Source of the DNA: Ammoniphilus resinae
GTDB lineage: Bacteria > Bacillota > Bacilli > Aneurinibacillales > RAOX-1
Assembly (NCBI RefSeq): GCF_017873965.1
Contig: NZ_JAGGKT010000011.1
Location: forward strand, 115,174 to 179,173
Reading direction: 5' to 3'
Length of the DNA stretch: 64,000 nt
This document shows, piece by piece, positions 36,139-45,389 of the stretch. Every line of letters starts with the position of its first letter. The first letter of the stretch is position 1. The translations under genes were made by a program, and so were the position numbers. The notes beneath the pieces were generated by a model that saw only the letters and a program-made list of their open reading frames with translations, was not told the DNA's origin and did no database searches.

Positions 36139-37302
36139 TTATTCTAGCCCAAGAATCATACGCTTCGTTGACCTTTTCATCAATTCCCACCAGGTTGCCT
36201 TGCTGACCGACTGTTCAGCAACCAAATCTAGTCTGGCAACTTCTTTTCCATTCTTTTTGACAAACATATGTCCAAGGATTTCTCCTTGTTTGATCGGAGC
36301 ATCCACCATTGGGTTCACTACGATTTCCTTTTCATAATCGTTGATGGACTCCCCTTTTTTCGTGAGAATTCCAAAATGATGGGGTGCAGTCAAATTCATT
36401 TCAGAAAGAGAACCTTTATTAATCTCAATCTTAGTTATCGCTTCCCCTTTTTTAACAAAAGGATGTGATTGATAACTAGCAAAAGCATAATCAAACATTT
36501 GTGTGATTTCACTATTTCTTGTTTTCGAATTGGGTTCACCCATTACGACCGCTACAACCCGCATGTTGTCCTTTTTCGCGGTAGCAGATAAACAATACTT
36601 AGCTTCTGCTGTATAACCCGTTTTCAATCCATCTGCACCAGGATAAAAACGGACGAGCTTATTTGTATTCACTAACCAAAAGGGACGGTTGGAATCCTTC
36701 CGAAGGTAGTCCTGATAAATGCTTGTATACTTTGTAATTTCCTCATGTTTGAGTAATTCTCTGGACATCAATGCAATGTCATGGGCCGAAGAATAATGAT
36801 TTTCCGCAGGCAATCCATTGGTGTTAACAAAATGGGTATTTTGGAGTCCCAATTCCTTTGCCCGTTCGTTCATCTTCTTGATAAACGCCTCCTCGGTCCC
36901 CGCCAAATGTTCAGCCATCGCAACAGATGCATCATTACCCGAGGCAACAGCGATTCCTTTCAGCATTTCCTCAACGCTCATCATTTCTCCCGGTTCTAGA
37001 AAAATCTGGGATCCACCCATCGATGCTGCGTATTCACTTGTTCGTACTTTGTCTGAAAGTTTTATTTCTCCCCGTTCCAATGCCTCCATGATCAGCAGCA
37101 TCGTCATGACCTTCGTGATACTTGCCGGAGGCAGCTTCTCATGAGCGTTTTTTTCATAAATTACGGTTCCAGTATCGACATCTAACAAGATCGCAGATTT
37201 AGCGTTTGCTGCTAAATGAACTTGGGCATTTTCTTCTGCTAAACTGACAGCAGGACTTAAACAAAGCATCAAAGCAAGCAAAAATGCAACTTTCTTTTGC
37301 AT
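36139..37302 (-). CDS. dacF: Forespore D-alanyl-D-alanine carboxypeptidase DacF
   Basis: 387 residues with a signal peptide (MQKKVAFLLALMLCLSPAVS), SxxK in ASITKVMT, SGN in VASGNDASVAMAEH and KTG in GLKTGYT. It trims peptidoglycan stem peptides in the forespore. GGAGG precedes the ATG. Its place upstream of spoIIAA matches B. subtilis, though a terminator between them limits readthrough. Confidence 0.93.
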   Translation of the reverse strand: MQKKVAFLLALMLCLSPAVSLAEENAQVHLAANAKSAILLDVDTGTVIYEKNAHEKLPPASITKVMTMLLIMEALERGEIKLSDKVRTSEYAASMGGSQIFLEPGEMMSVEEMLKGIAVASGNDASVAMAEHLAGTEEAFIKKMNERAKELGLQNTHFVNTNGLPAENHYSSAHDIALMSRELLKHEEITKYTSIYQDYLRKDSNRPFWLVNTNKLVRFYPGADGLKTGYTAEAKYCLSATAKKDNMRVVAVVMGEPNSKTRNSEITQMFDYAFASYQSHPFVKKGEAITKIEINKGSLSEMNLTAPHHFGILTKKGESINDYEKEIVVNPMVDAPIKQGEILGHMFVKKNGKEVARLDLVAEQSVSKATWWELMKRSTKRMILGLE

Positions 37303-37412
37303 AACTGACCTCCGACTAATAGAAATAATAGGGCATCTACACAATCTCAATTTCTATTGTCGTCAAAAGAATGGATAATTATAACAAAAAGGTGAAACTA
37401 ATTTTTCTTAAA

Positions 37413-38225
37413 CTATATCTTTTCAATAATCCCTGTTACTAGGGTCAAAAACTTCTCTCTTACCTTTTCGGCAGTCTCCATGACTTCTTGATGGGATAAA
37501 GGCTGCGACAAAATTCCTGCAGCCATGTTACTGATACACGAAATCCCGAGAACACCTAGACCATTATGACGTGCAACGATCACTTCCGGTACCGTGGACA
37601 TCCCTACGGCATCGGCACCCAGCGTCCGCAGCATACGAATTTCTGCTGGTGTTTCATAGCTAGGTCCACTCAAGCCGGCATACACCCCGTGACGGGTTTC
37701 AACCCCTTGTTCTTTGGCTACTTTTTCCGCAATAGCAAGCAGGTCTTTGGTATAAGCATTGGACATATCAGGAAATCTCTCTCCCAAGCGTTGATCATTA
37801 GTACCGATTAATGGATTTTGAGAAGTCAGATTCAAGTGGTCGGTGATCAGCATTAAATCACCCGGTTGAAAATCCGTATTCACCCCTCCTGCCGCATTCG
37901 TGACAATTAAGGTTTTCACTCCAAGGGCTGCCATCACCCGCACTGGAAACGTCACCACCGATAACGGGTACCCCTCGTAATAATGAAATCGACCTTGAAG
38001 GGCCGCTACTTTTTTCCCTTTGAGACTTCCGAATACAAATTGTCCTTTGTGTCCGACTACCGTGGAGACCGGGAAATTGGGAATCTCTTGATAAGGGATT
38101 TTGGTGCTCTCGGTGATTTCATCTGCCAGCATCCCCAGTCCCGAACCTAAAATCAGGCCAATTTCCGGTGTATCCTTGTACCTGGATCTAATAAAATTTG
38201 CACTCTCATTAATTTGATCCATCAT
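37413..38225 (-). CDS. punA: Purine nucleoside phosphorylase
   Basis: 270 residues of the trimeric type: ILGSGLGML (phosphate loop), VVGHKGQFVFG, QGRFHYYEGY, TNAAGGVN and DAVGMSTVPEV. Cleaves guanosine/inosine-type nucleosides with phosphate to base and ribose-1-phosphate. AAGGGGGAG lies upstream of two adjacent ATGs. It follows deoB, which uses its pentose phosphate product. Confidence 0.94.
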   Translation of the reverse strand: MMDQINESANFIRSRYKDTPEIGLILGSGLGMLADEITESTKIPYQEIPNFPVSTVVGHKGQFVFGSLKGKKVAALQGRFHYYEGYPLSVVTFPVRVMAALGVKTLIVTNAAGGVNTDFQPGDLMLITDHLNLTSQNPLIGTNDQRLGERFPDMSNAYTKDLLAIAEKVAKEQGVETRHGVYAGLSGPSYETPAEIRMLRTLGADAVGMSTVPEVIVARHNGLGVLGISCISNMAAGILSQPLSHQEVMETAEKVREKFLTLVTGIIEKI

Positions 38226-38239
38226 CTGAAAACTCCCCC

Positions 38240-39418
38240 TTATTTTTTGACCACCTGAAGAAAACTCTTCCCAATACTTGGCATCGTTACCCCAAAATTA
38301 TCTGCAATGGTTGCCCCCACATCGGCAAAGGTTTCACGAACACCCAAGCTTTCTGCCTGGTCAATCTTTGTATGGTAAACGAGAAGTGGAACGTATTCCC
38401 TTGTGTGATCTGTCCCATGATGGATGGGATCATTTCCGTGGTCAGCAGTGATGATCAGAAGATCATTATCCTTTAATTTAGAGAGAATTTCTGGAACTCG
38501 GGCATCAAATTCTTCGATAGCACGTCCATACCCATGAGGATCTCGGCGATGACCAAACAAAGCATCAAAATCCACCAAATTGACAAACGCTAAGCCTTGA
38601 AAATCCCGCTCCATTACATCCAAAAATTTGTCCACCCCATCCATATTGCTTTTGGTTTTCATCGAATCTGTCACACCCATACCGGCGTAAATGTCGGAAA
38701 TTTTTCCGATAGCGATCGATTCAAAGCCCTCATCTACTAACCGATTCATCACAGTTAAACCGGGTGGGGTCACGGAATAATCGTGACGGTTTGCTGTACG
38801 GGTAAAATGACCAGGGGCGCCGACAAAAGGTCTGGCAATCACACGAAGGACTGGATACTCACCTTCCAAAGTCATCTCTCTAGCGACTTCACATATACGG
38901 TATAACTCCTCGAGCGGTACGATCTCTTCGTGGGCAGCAATTTGAAAAACGGAATCTGCTGATGTATAAACAATCACATCGCCTGTTTTTATGTGTTGTT
39001 CCCCTAATTCTGCAATAATTTCCGTCCCTGAGGCCGGTTTATTCCCTAAGACGCCGCGCCCGATCCTCTTGGAAAATTCCTCAATTAAAGGCTGGGGAAA
39101 GCCGTTTGGATAAGTTGGAAAAGGGGTTTTTACATGGAGCCCCATGATTTCCCAATGTCCCGTACTCGTGTCTTTTCCTACCGAAATCTCTGCCATTTTT
39201 CCATAGTAGGCCATTGCTGAAACCTCTGCAGAAACTCCCTGCAACGGGGCAATCTTCCCTAGTCCCAACCGTTCAAGATGGGGAACATGAAGGCGTTCCA
39301 TCTTTTCAGCGATATGGCCGAGAGTGTGAGCACCTCGATCATTAAATTGATCCGCATCCGGTAATTCTCCAATTCCTACACTATCTAACACAATCAAAAA
39401 AACTCGTTGAAAATCCAT
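38240..39418 (-). CDS. deoB: Phosphopentomutase
   Basis: 392 residues of the alkaline-phosphatase superfamily. Metal site [16 protein letters not shown], catalytic region [13 protein letters not shown], and C-terminal TADHGNDP with HTREYVPLL. Interconverts ribose-1-phosphate and ribose-5-phosphate. The ATG follows GGGGAGTGAAAAAA; a longer open frame upstream lacks a site. Forms an operon with punA. Confidence 0.95.
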   Translation of the reverse strand: MDFQRVFLIVLDSVGIGELPDADQFNDRGAHTLGHIAEKMERLHVPHLERLGLGKIAPLQGVSAEVSAMAYYGKMAEISVGKDTSTGHWEIMGLHVKTPFPTYPNGFPQPLIEEFSKRIGRGVLGNKPASGTEIIAELGEQHIKTGDVIVYTSADSVFQIAAHEEIVPLEELYRICEVAREMTLEGEYPVLRVIARPFVGAPGHFTRTANRHDYSVTPPGLTVMNRLVDEGFESIAIGKISDIYAGMGVTDSMKTKSNMDGVDKFLDVMERDFQGLAFVNLVDFDALFGHRRDPHGYGRAIEEFDARVPEILSKLKDNDLLIITADHGNDPIHHGTDHTREYVPLLVYHTKIDQAESLGVRETFADVGATIADNFGVTMPSIGKSFLQVVKK

Positions 39419-39483
39419 TTTTTTCACTCCCCTGATTATTATGTGTCTATTATCTCCATAAACAATATGCTTTTTCGGAAAAA

Positions 39484-39527
39484 AAAGCCGTTCAGTTGGT
39501 ACTAAAATTAGTCCCTTACCGAACGAC
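39484..39527 (-). terminator. Terminator after xerD
   Basis: Long stem with CGTTC/GAACG outer and ACTAA/TTAGT inner pairing, then eight T residues on the minus strand. Confidence 0.7.
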
Positions 39528-40412
39528 CTAAGCTCTAGGATGCGCCTTCTTATATTCATCGCGAATCTTTAATTTCGTAAGTTGTGTATAGATTTGGGTG
39601 GTCGAGAGATCGGCATGGCCCAACATCTCTTGCACAGCACGTAAATCTGCCCCATTCTCCAAAAGATGTGCAGCAAAAGAATGCCGTAAGGTATGTGGGG
39701 TGATGTCGACACTGATCCCTGCCTTTAACGCATATTTTTTGATTAACTTCCAAAATCCTTGTCTAGATAGCCTCTTTCCGTGGTGGTTGAGAAATAGGGC
39801 TTGTTCCCCTTGATCCCTGCTAAATTCCGATCTCCCCTGTGAAAGATATTTTTCAAGAGTCTGGGCCGCAAATTTTCCGAGAGGAATGAACCGTTCTCTC
39901 ATTTTATTTGAACACTTGACAAATCCTAAATCGGTATTCACATCCACCATGTTTAAAGATAAAAGCTCTGATACCTTTGCCCCAGAGGCATACAACAATT
40001 CCAACATAGCCTTGTCCCGCAACCCTGCAGCATCTGATTCCACAGGTGCGCCAAGTAGCCACTCCACCTCGTGTATGGTAAGGATTCGCGGAAGCTTTTT
40101 CTCTACCTTTGGTATTTCCAGATGGATCGATGGATCCCGGTCCACTGCTTTCTCCCTCATCAGAAAAAAATAAAATGACCGGAGAGAAGCAATATTTCGC
40201 GAGATCGTAGAAGGTGCTCGACCTTTTTCCTTTAAAAGATATAGGTATTGTGCAATTTCCGCATCGGTTGCCTTTCTAAGATCGGAAACATGTCTAGTCT
40301 CAAGAAAAAGTAGGTAAGATATCACATCTCTGCGATAAGAATCAATTGAATTCTTAGCAAGACCTTTTTCTGTATGAAGATAATCCATGAATTTATGCAG
40401 CCATGCTTCCAT
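39528..40412 (-). CDS. xerD: Tyrosine recombinase XerD (divergent active site)
   Basis: 294 residues: SAM-like N-terminal core-binding domain and a C-terminal catalytic domain. [33 protein letters not shown] (nucleophile Tyr) and the HPRA end are typical of XerD, which resolves chromosome dimers at dif with XerC. Unusually, the first catalytic arginine (normally GLRVSEL) is Lys in SGAKVSEL, and the GKGxKER hairpin is shortened to NKMRER. The frame is intact. AAAGGAG lies eight bases before the ATG. Confidence 0.9.
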   Translation of the reverse strand: MEAWLHKFMDYLHTEKGLAKNSIDSYRRDVISYLLFLETRHVSDLRKATDAEIAQYLYLLKEKGRAPSTISRNIASLRSFYFFLMREKAVDRDPSIHLEIPKVEKKLPRILTIHEVEWLLGAPVESDAAGLRDKAMLELLYASGAKVSELLSLNMVDVNTDLGFVKCSNKMRERFIPLGKFAAQTLEKYLSQGRSEFSRDQGEQALFLNHHGKRLSRQGFWKLIKKYALKAGISVDITPHTLRHSFAAHLLENGADLRAVQEMLGHADLSTTQIYTQLTKLKIRDEYKKAHPRA

Positions 40413-40500
40413 TCCTGATGCTCCTTTGATCATTTAAAAATTCCAATATGAATCTAATTCCATAAAACATGAAAATTTCCTGCCAAGACATATAATTTTC

Positions 40501-40740
40501 TCATTCACCATACCAATAAAAAAACTTCAGGCGGTCAACCATCTCGTGATCACCAGGGCGATAGAGGTGGTCGTCAATTTTAATTACCTTGACCGCACGC
40601 CCTTCCGGTTTATGATAAGGATTACTGGGTTTCACCACATCTGAAAAAAAAGAAATGATACTGAAAAAAATAAACGTTAAGACAGCGAATAGAATGAGGA
40701 AACGGAGCAGTTCGAACAGTCTGCGTAAGGAAATAAACAT
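40501..40740 (-). CDS. YqzK-like DUF4227 membrane protein
   Basis: 79 residues with one N-terminal span (LLRFLILFAVLTFIFFSII) and a conserved tail HKPEGRAVKVIK ... FYWYGE. Sits between xerD and fur as yqzK does in B. subtilis. AGGTGGTGG lies upstream of the ATG. Function unknown. Confidence 0.75.
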   Translation of the reverse strand: MFISLRRLFELLRFLILFAVLTFIFFSIISFFSDVVKPSNPYHKPEGRAVKVIKIDDHLYRPGDHEMVDRLKFFYWYGE

Positions 40741-40821
40741 GGCCTGCCACCACCTAGACTTTCGTATCAATTCGGACAAGTTAGTTTCATTCTATTCCTG
40801 GGATGGGAAAATTATACAAAA

Positions 40822-40841
40822 AAAAAGCCCGAAGGCTTTTT
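40822..40841 (-). terminator. Terminator after fur
   Basis: Stem AAAAAGCC / GGCTTTTT with a TTCG loop and a long T-run on the minus strand; it overlaps the last base pairs of the gene end. Confidence 0.85.
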
Positions 40842-41292
40842 ATTCTGATTCAGACTCAGCTTTGCAACGATGACAAATCCCGTGGAAAGTTAACCGGTGG
40901 TCAGTGATTTCAAAGTTAAAATCCCTTTCCACCATTTTCTCGACGTCACCAAGAAGGTCCTCCACAATCTCATCAACGGTTCCACATTGTATGCATATTA
41001 GGTGATGATGATGATGTGCGGCATTTTCCGCACGAAACTCGTATCTTGCTACGCCATCACCAAAATTTATTTTGTGAATCACTTTCAACTCACTCAGAAG
41101 CTCAAGTGTACGATATACAGTGGCTAAACCAATCTCCGGTGCTTTTTCCTTTACAAGAAGATAAACATCCTCGGCGCTAAGATGATCCTCTTCGTTTTCA
41201 AGGAGGACTTTAACCGTGGCTTCCCTTTGTGGTGTAAGCTTGTAGCCATGAGAATGTAACTGTTGTTTGATTCGCTCAATCCGTTCTTCCAC
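40840..41292 (-). CDS. fur: Ferric uptake regulator family protein
   Basis: 150 residues: winged helix (LTPQREATVKVLLEN, GLATVYRTLELL), metal site with AAHHHHHLICIQCG and the structural zinc Cys pairs CIQC and CHRC. It represses iron uptake genes with Fe2+. The position next to yqzK and xerD supports Fur over PerR or Zur. A SigA promoter with an overlapping Per-box-like site lies upstream. Confidence 0.9.
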   Translation of the reverse strand: MEERIERIKQQLHSHGYKLTPQREATVKVLLENEEDHLSAEDVYLLVKEKAPEIGLATVYRTLELLSELKVIHKINFGDGVARYEFRAENAAHHHHHLICIQCGTVDEIVEDLLGDVEKMVERDFNFEITDHRLTFHGICHRCKAESESE

Positions 41293-41387
41293 GTGCGACT
41301 CCTCCTACACCCTGACTTTCTCATTATGTATCAATCTAATCATGAAGATGTAGATTGTGTCAAGGATATCACTTTCAGCGAGTACTA

Positions 41388-41425
41388 TTGTGATTATTAT
41401 AGAAGAGGCAGACAAGGGAAGTCAA
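41388..41425 (-). promoter_or_regulatory. fur promoter with overlapping Per-box-like operator
   Basis: TTGACT (41420-41425), 18 bases, TATAAT (41396-41401) on the minus strand. CTATAATAATCACAA (41388-41402) covers the -10 and matches 11 of 14 defined positions of the Per box TTATAATNATTATAA. PerR control of fur is known in B. subtilis. Confidence 0.6.
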
Positions 41426-41437
41426 TAAAGAAAACTT

Positions 41438-41471
41438 CCATCAGAAGGGGCCCCTTATCCCCCTCTGATGG
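41438..41471 (-). terminator. Hairpin in the spoIIM-fur gap
   Basis: CCATCAGA pairs with TCTGATGG around a GGGG/CCCC core; AAGTTTTCTTT follows on the minus strand. Confidence 0.6.
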
Positions 41472-41495
41472 TTAGTTGCACTTACCCTAGCATTT

Positions 41496-41558
41496 ACGGG
41501 CAGTTATCCCCTCCCCACTTCGTATCGAAAGTTTTGATGTGGGGGGGTTACTGCCCGT
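41496..41558. repeat. Large inverted repeat downstream of spoIIM
   Basis: ACGGGCAGT and ACTGCCCGT form the outer stem, TCCCCAC and GTGGGG the inner stem. There is no T-run, so it is not a standard terminator. Confidence 0.6.
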
Positions 41559-41580
41559 TAATGCCGGATCATCGTTTTCA

Positions 41581-42222
41581 TTAAGACAATAAACTTGCCG
41601 CGATTGGCTTCATTAAAAGAGGAGATAAAATCGCCTCAAGAATGGATGCCCCACACAATAATATCACGACAAACAGGACCAACGCGGAATAACGGAAAAA
41701 GTAGGGCGAAACCGCTTCACCCCGACGTATAAAGCGAGATCTGATCAAGCGTAACGAAAACGAGACACCTGCTGTACCAATAATAATTACAGCTGGGATG
41801 ACCAACAGATTCTGCGGAAGAACAGAAGCTCCAGCCAGCAGCAAACCGTTCCAATGCCATTGATTAATCATAAAGCCCACCGTGAATCCGACAACCAATC
41901 CTTTGAGAAAAACCATAATAAGAATAATCGGAAGACCAATAATCGAGAGCCCCAGAATCCACATAAATCCAACATACTTAATATATTGACCAAAGGATTG
42001 TTGGAAAGCGGTTTGTGGATCGACATTGGTCCCCTGCTTAAATTCAGTGAAAAACTGTCCCAAATAATTCATCAAATCATGCTTTTGCTGTTGCTCCAAG
42101 GAATTAACAATCACCGCCCCAAAACAGACCCCCATGGTGAACAGAACAATCGTAAATAAATAGAGAGATATATTTTCTTTCACGTGTAAACTGATAGTTT
42201 GTCCAATTCTCGTCGTTCCCAT
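41581..42222 (-). CDS. spoIIM: Stage II sporulation protein M
   Basis: 213 residues, five to six spans, with FTMGVCFGAVIVNSL and GFTVGFMINQWHWNGLLLA. Part of the SpoIID-M-P complex that degrades septal peptidoglycan and drives engulfment in the mother cell. The ATG lies seven bases after GGGAGG. The neighbours fur and nudF match the B. subtilis order. Confidence 0.93.
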   Translation of the reverse strand: MGTTRIGQTISLHVKENISLYLFTIVLFTMGVCFGAVIVNSLEQQQKHDLMNYLGQFFTEFKQGTNVDPQTAFQQSFGQYIKYVGFMWILGLSIIGLPIILIMVFLKGLVVGFTVGFMINQWHWNGLLLAGASVLPQNLLVIPAVIIIGTAGVSFSLRLIRSRFIRRGEAVSPYFFRYSALVLFVVILLCGASILEAILSPLLMKPIAASLLS

Positions 42223-42282
42223 CTTCAATCCTCCCTCGCGACCTATATAAAATCTATATGCAAGGGATGCCAGAATATGATG

Positions 42283-43455
42283 CTAGTGTGTGATGATTTT
42301 CCCGTACTTGCCTCCTCCACCCTCAACAAAAGAAATATTCCCTTCACGATTAAGGATAATCGTTCGAGCAATATCCTCCCCTACGACTTGACTTAAATCC
42401 TCTTGCGAGACCTCATGAAGGATCTTCATCTCTGTTTGATAAGCGGCCAAGAGGGCTTGTATTTTTTTCGGGCCGAGATTTGGGATGAATTCTAAGGGCA
42501 CCTGATAAACGTACGGCGGACGGTGCGGTGGATGGACAGGCTGTTTTAAATCTGCAATCTCTTGTAGGCGATTAAACACCCCTTTGATCAAGGAAGTGTG
42601 TCCGCAATAAGGGCATCTCTGCTCTGATTCTTCTCGGATCAATTCATCACAAGCTGCACAACGGGTGTAATGATATTTACCCAACTTCGGCTGCAGTCCG
42701 TAGTTCGCCAGAACCTTGCGACCATTTTGCCTCCATAGCGCTTGTTTCAATTCAGCAAAATTGCATTCTTCTAGCCACATTTTTTGATACTCCCGCCCTA
42801 TTTTGGCTAAGGAATGGGCATCAGAGTTGGTGACAAAGGTTTTATCATACAACTCACTTATGTGATCCGCCATTTCGCTGTCTGAGCTGAGCCCGAGCTC
42901 GATCGCAGGGATTTTTGTTAGATCAAGCAAGCCTTTCATGCTGTTTGCGCAATTCCCGTATACACTTTTGAATGGTGTAAAGACATGCGCCGGGATCATA
43001 ATCCCCTGCTCCGTTTCAACGATTTCTTGCAGCTCCTGCATCGAGGCGTACATCCTCTGCGTACTAAGATGGATATTTTTCACCTTCGTCGCCAACCAAT
43101 GGGAAAAGTTTTTCATTCGCTCCACCGTTGGAAAATAGGTAAGAAAATGCGCCGCACAGCGAAGCTCTTCAAAACGCATTTCCACTTCACAACCGGGTAA
43201 AACAGTGGTATTTTTATACCTTAAACCGCCACCATCCAGTGCATGAACGACACCTTGTTCCATCAACTGATCTACTTCTTCAAGCACTCCCGGAGAGTGG
43301 AAATCAATAATCCCGATCATATCCATTCCTTTTTTTTCGGATGCCTCTTCAATAATATTGGAAAGTGTGAGATTCCGCGATGCTGTTATTTTCACGGCCT
43401 GTCCATGGAAAGTTCGTCCAATATGAATATGTAGGTCTACGAAAAATGATTTCAT
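42283..43455 (-). CDS. Endonuclease Q-like PHP-domain protein
   Basis: 390 residues. N-terminal PHP metal site (FFVDLHIHIG, GIIDFHSPG, TNSDAHSLAKIGREY), a zinc cluster CAACDELIREE ... CPYCG, and a C-terminal helix-hairpin-helix region (FIPNLGPKKIQALLAAY). EndoQ cuts DNA 5' of deaminated bases. It is encoded next to nudF. I start at the ATG opening MKSFFVDLHIHIG; the SD AGGGGAAA is rather distant. Confidence 0.82.
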   Translation of the reverse strand: MKSFFVDLHIHIGRTFHGQAVKITASRNLTLSNIIEEASEKKGMDMIGIIDFHSPGVLEEVDQLMEQGVVHALDGGGLRYKNTTVLPGCEVEMRFEELRCAAHFLTYFPTVERMKNFSHWLATKVKNIHLSTQRMYASMQELQEIVETEQGIMIPAHVFTPFKSVYGNCANSMKGLLDLTKIPAIELGLSSDSEMADHISELYDKTFVTNSDAHSLAKIGREYQKMWLEECNFAELKQALWRQNGRKVLANYGLQPKLGKYHYTRCAACDELIREESEQRCPYCGHTSLIKGVFNRLQEIADLKQPVHPPHRPPYVYQVPLEFIPNLGPKKIQALLAAYQTEMKILHEVSQEDLSQVVGEDIARTIILNREGNISFVEGGGGKYGKIITH

Positions 43456-43460
43456 CGCTG

Positions 43461-44006
43461 CTATTTCCCCTGTAGTTGTTGGTTTTGCCAATAATAAACC
43501 GCTAGCACGGTTTTGGCATCAATAATTTCTCCCCGTTCGATCGCTTCAAAGGCTTCCTTCAAATTCAACAGAGTAAGCTCCACAAATTCATCCTCGTCAG
43601 GTTCAGCCTGTCCCGAAACTAGATCCTCTGCTTCGAATAAATAAAGAAATTCATTGGCAAAACCAGGTGAAGTGTAAAAAGCAGAAATCTGTTTTAATTG
43701 TTTTGCCGTGTATCCCGTTTCCTCCAGCAGTTCCCTTTCCGCACAGCGCTTAGGATCCTCTCCTTTTTCCAATTTTCCTGCCGGAATTTCCAAAATCGTT
43801 TTCTCCAAAGGCTTGCGGAATTGTCGTACAAAAATCATTCGCTGATCCGAAGTGAGCGCCATGATAGCAACTGCCCCTGGATGTTTGACGATTTCCCGCG
43901 TAGCTGTTTTTCCATTTGGCAATTCCACCTCGTCCAAATGAAGCGTAATAATTTTCCCATGATAAATTTCTTTTGTTTTTAATGTTTTTTCTTCCAACTC
44001 ACTCAT
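43461..44006 (-). CDS. nudF: ADP-ribose pyrophosphatase (Nudix)
   Basis: 181 residues with a Nudix box GKLEKGEDPKRCAERELLEE(T)G and the family sequence VRQFRKPLEKTILEIPAG. Hydrolyses ADP-ribose to AMP and ribose-5-phosphate. CGGGGG lies six bases before the chosen ATG. It is coupled to the EndoQ-like gene. Confidence 0.93.
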   Translation of the reverse strand: MSELEEKTLKTKEIYHGKIITLHLDEVELPNGKTATREIVKHPGAVAIMALTSDQRMIFVRQFRKPLEKTILEIPAGKLEKGEDPKRCAERELLEETGYTAKQLKQISAFYTSPGFANEFLYLFEAEDLVSGQAEPDEDEFVELTLLNLKEAFEAIERGEIIDAKTVLAVYYWQNQQLQGK

Positions 44007-44120
44007 CATTAACCCCCGCAAATTATTTTTAGTTCTACCGCGTATGGCTTGTACATATTTTAGAACAAAGCAACCTCATCCCGGTGAGAGGTTAGAACTC
44101 TGAAGAAAGGATTTGTCGCC

Positions 44121-44249
44121 ATGAAATGTTATTATCAAGCTAATTGTATCAGATTTGTTGGGAAAGTTTCGGAAGTCAGATCCCTTTTAAAAACATGGTC
44201 TAAACAGACCATAACGGTGAAAGACTATTTACATCAGAAGGGACATTAG
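44121..44249 (+). CDS. mciZ: MciZ-like FtsZ inhibitor peptide
   Basis: A 42-residue protein starting MKCYYQANCIRFVGKVSE. The core FVGKVSEVRSLLKTW and the tail VKDYLHQ align with B. subtilis MciZ (LVGKAWEIRAKLKEY, VKDWIS). MciZ binds the C-terminal part of FtsZ and blocks Z-ring formation in the mother cell during sporulation. AAAGGA lies nine bases before the ATG. It is next to nudF as in B. subtilis, and its 3' end overlaps the convergent DUF3866 gene by 50 bases. Too short for many gene callers. Confidence 0.75.
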   Translation: MKCYYQANCIRFVGKVSEVRSLLKTWSKQTITVKDYLHQKGH

Positions 44250-45306
44250 TCCTGCTGGCAACAAAATCTGCGAAATCCGCAGCCAACGCTACAGAATAAA
44301 AAAATAACGGATCTTCCTCAATCGTCCTGCCCATCGTTTTAATGGGAAAAGGTAACCGTGTTAGTATTTCCTTTAACAGATGAAGTTTCTCTCTTTTTCC
44401 GATATGCCAAAAATGACGATCTGTTCCTTTTTCGGAGGCTATTTCTTCCAAGATCGGGATATGTACGGAGCTTAGAGTATGTTTTAGAACAGTTTTAGTA
44501 TGGTGGCTTAAACCAACATGACGACGGCGCTGATCAGCCTCACTCACGCGAGGGACAAGCACAGGGATGCCTCCCAACGTGGATACAGCATGAAGAATCT
44601 CCACCTGCTCCATCCCGGAAAATCCCAACGCTGTGCTGGTCCCAACAATACCTGGTCCCATGGAAACAAACACGATATCCGCTTTTAGCAAATGCTTTGC
44701 GGCAATTAAGCCGGAATAAATATTGATAGCCTCTAGATCCCCACCAAAGGATTGTCCGATCGTGATCGTACCATTAAGTATGCCAAGCTCTCTTAAGGCG
44801 GACACATTATCACTTAAATCCAGGGGAAGGGCACCTTTATCAGTCATAATATAAACGATTCGGCAAGCTTTATTACTCTGTTTAATGTATGTGGCAGCGA
44901 TTGGGAGCATGCTGTGCAATTCACCAACCAACACCGTCATACCATGCAGCGATTGTTGCGAGGCCATCTGTTGGTGGAAGGGGCTGTCCTGTTCCTCACA
45001 GGATCCCGTGGCGATTTGCAAAGGAGTATACCGAAGCTTCATGATATGTTTGTTTTTAGAGACTTTTTGTTCCTCTTGGCATGGCTGTGACAGATTGGCC
45101 ATCACAAAATGATACCCTCCTGTACCCAATTTAAGTGCTACCGCCGTTGTATTTAGAAGGACCAAATCACCTATCTGAACCGAACCAGTAATGGGGGGAT
45201 AAACAATGGCCTTTTCCACTTCTGTTCCAATTTCCACCAAAATTTTTTGCAGTTTGCTATCGCCATATAGAATTCCCTGAACTGTACCTCTTTTTGTTAC
45301 CAACAT
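44200..45306 (-). CDS. DUF3866 family protein
   Basis: 368 residues: an N-terminal beta-rich part (AIVYPPITGSVQIGDLVLLNTTA), then a Gly/Ala-rich domain with TIGQSFGGDLEAINIYSG, VSMGPGIVGTSTALGFSGMEQ and RVSEADQRRRHVGLSHHT (separate blocks). No signal peptide or membrane span. The reaction is unknown. It overlaps mciZ antisense at its 3' end. Confidence 0.75.
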   Translation of the reverse strand: MLVTKRGTVQGILYGDSKLQKILVEIGTEVEKAIVYPPITGSVQIGDLVLLNTTAVALKLGTGGYHFVMANLSQPCQEEQKVSKNKHIMKLRYTPLQIATGSCEEQDSPFHQQMASQQSLHGMTVLVGELHSMLPIAATYIKQSNKACRIVYIMTDKGALPLDLSDNVSALRELGILNGTITIGQSFGGDLEAINIYSGLIAAKHLLKADIVFVSMGPGIVGTSTALGFSGMEQVEILHAVSTLGGIPVLVPRVSEADQRRRHVGLSHHTKTVLKHTLSSVHIPILEEIASEKGTDRHFWHIGKREKLHLLKEILTRLPFPIKTMGRTIEEDPLFFYSVALAADFADFVASRTNVPSDVNSLSPLWSV

Positions 45307-45389
45307 CTCCTATTCCCCTTTCTGGATTCATAGTGCTCCCCCATTCAGGGAACATTGAAGAAAAGTCCGTAAACTGGAGGTTGTTCGGT

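Noticed and set aside
36138..36139. Readthrough from dacF into spoIIAA as a single operon
   Set aside because: A strong terminator and a separate sigma-H-like promoter lie between the genes.
44030..44120. Sigma-E promoter for mciZ (ACATATTTT as -10)
   Set aside because: No convincing -35 at the right distance.
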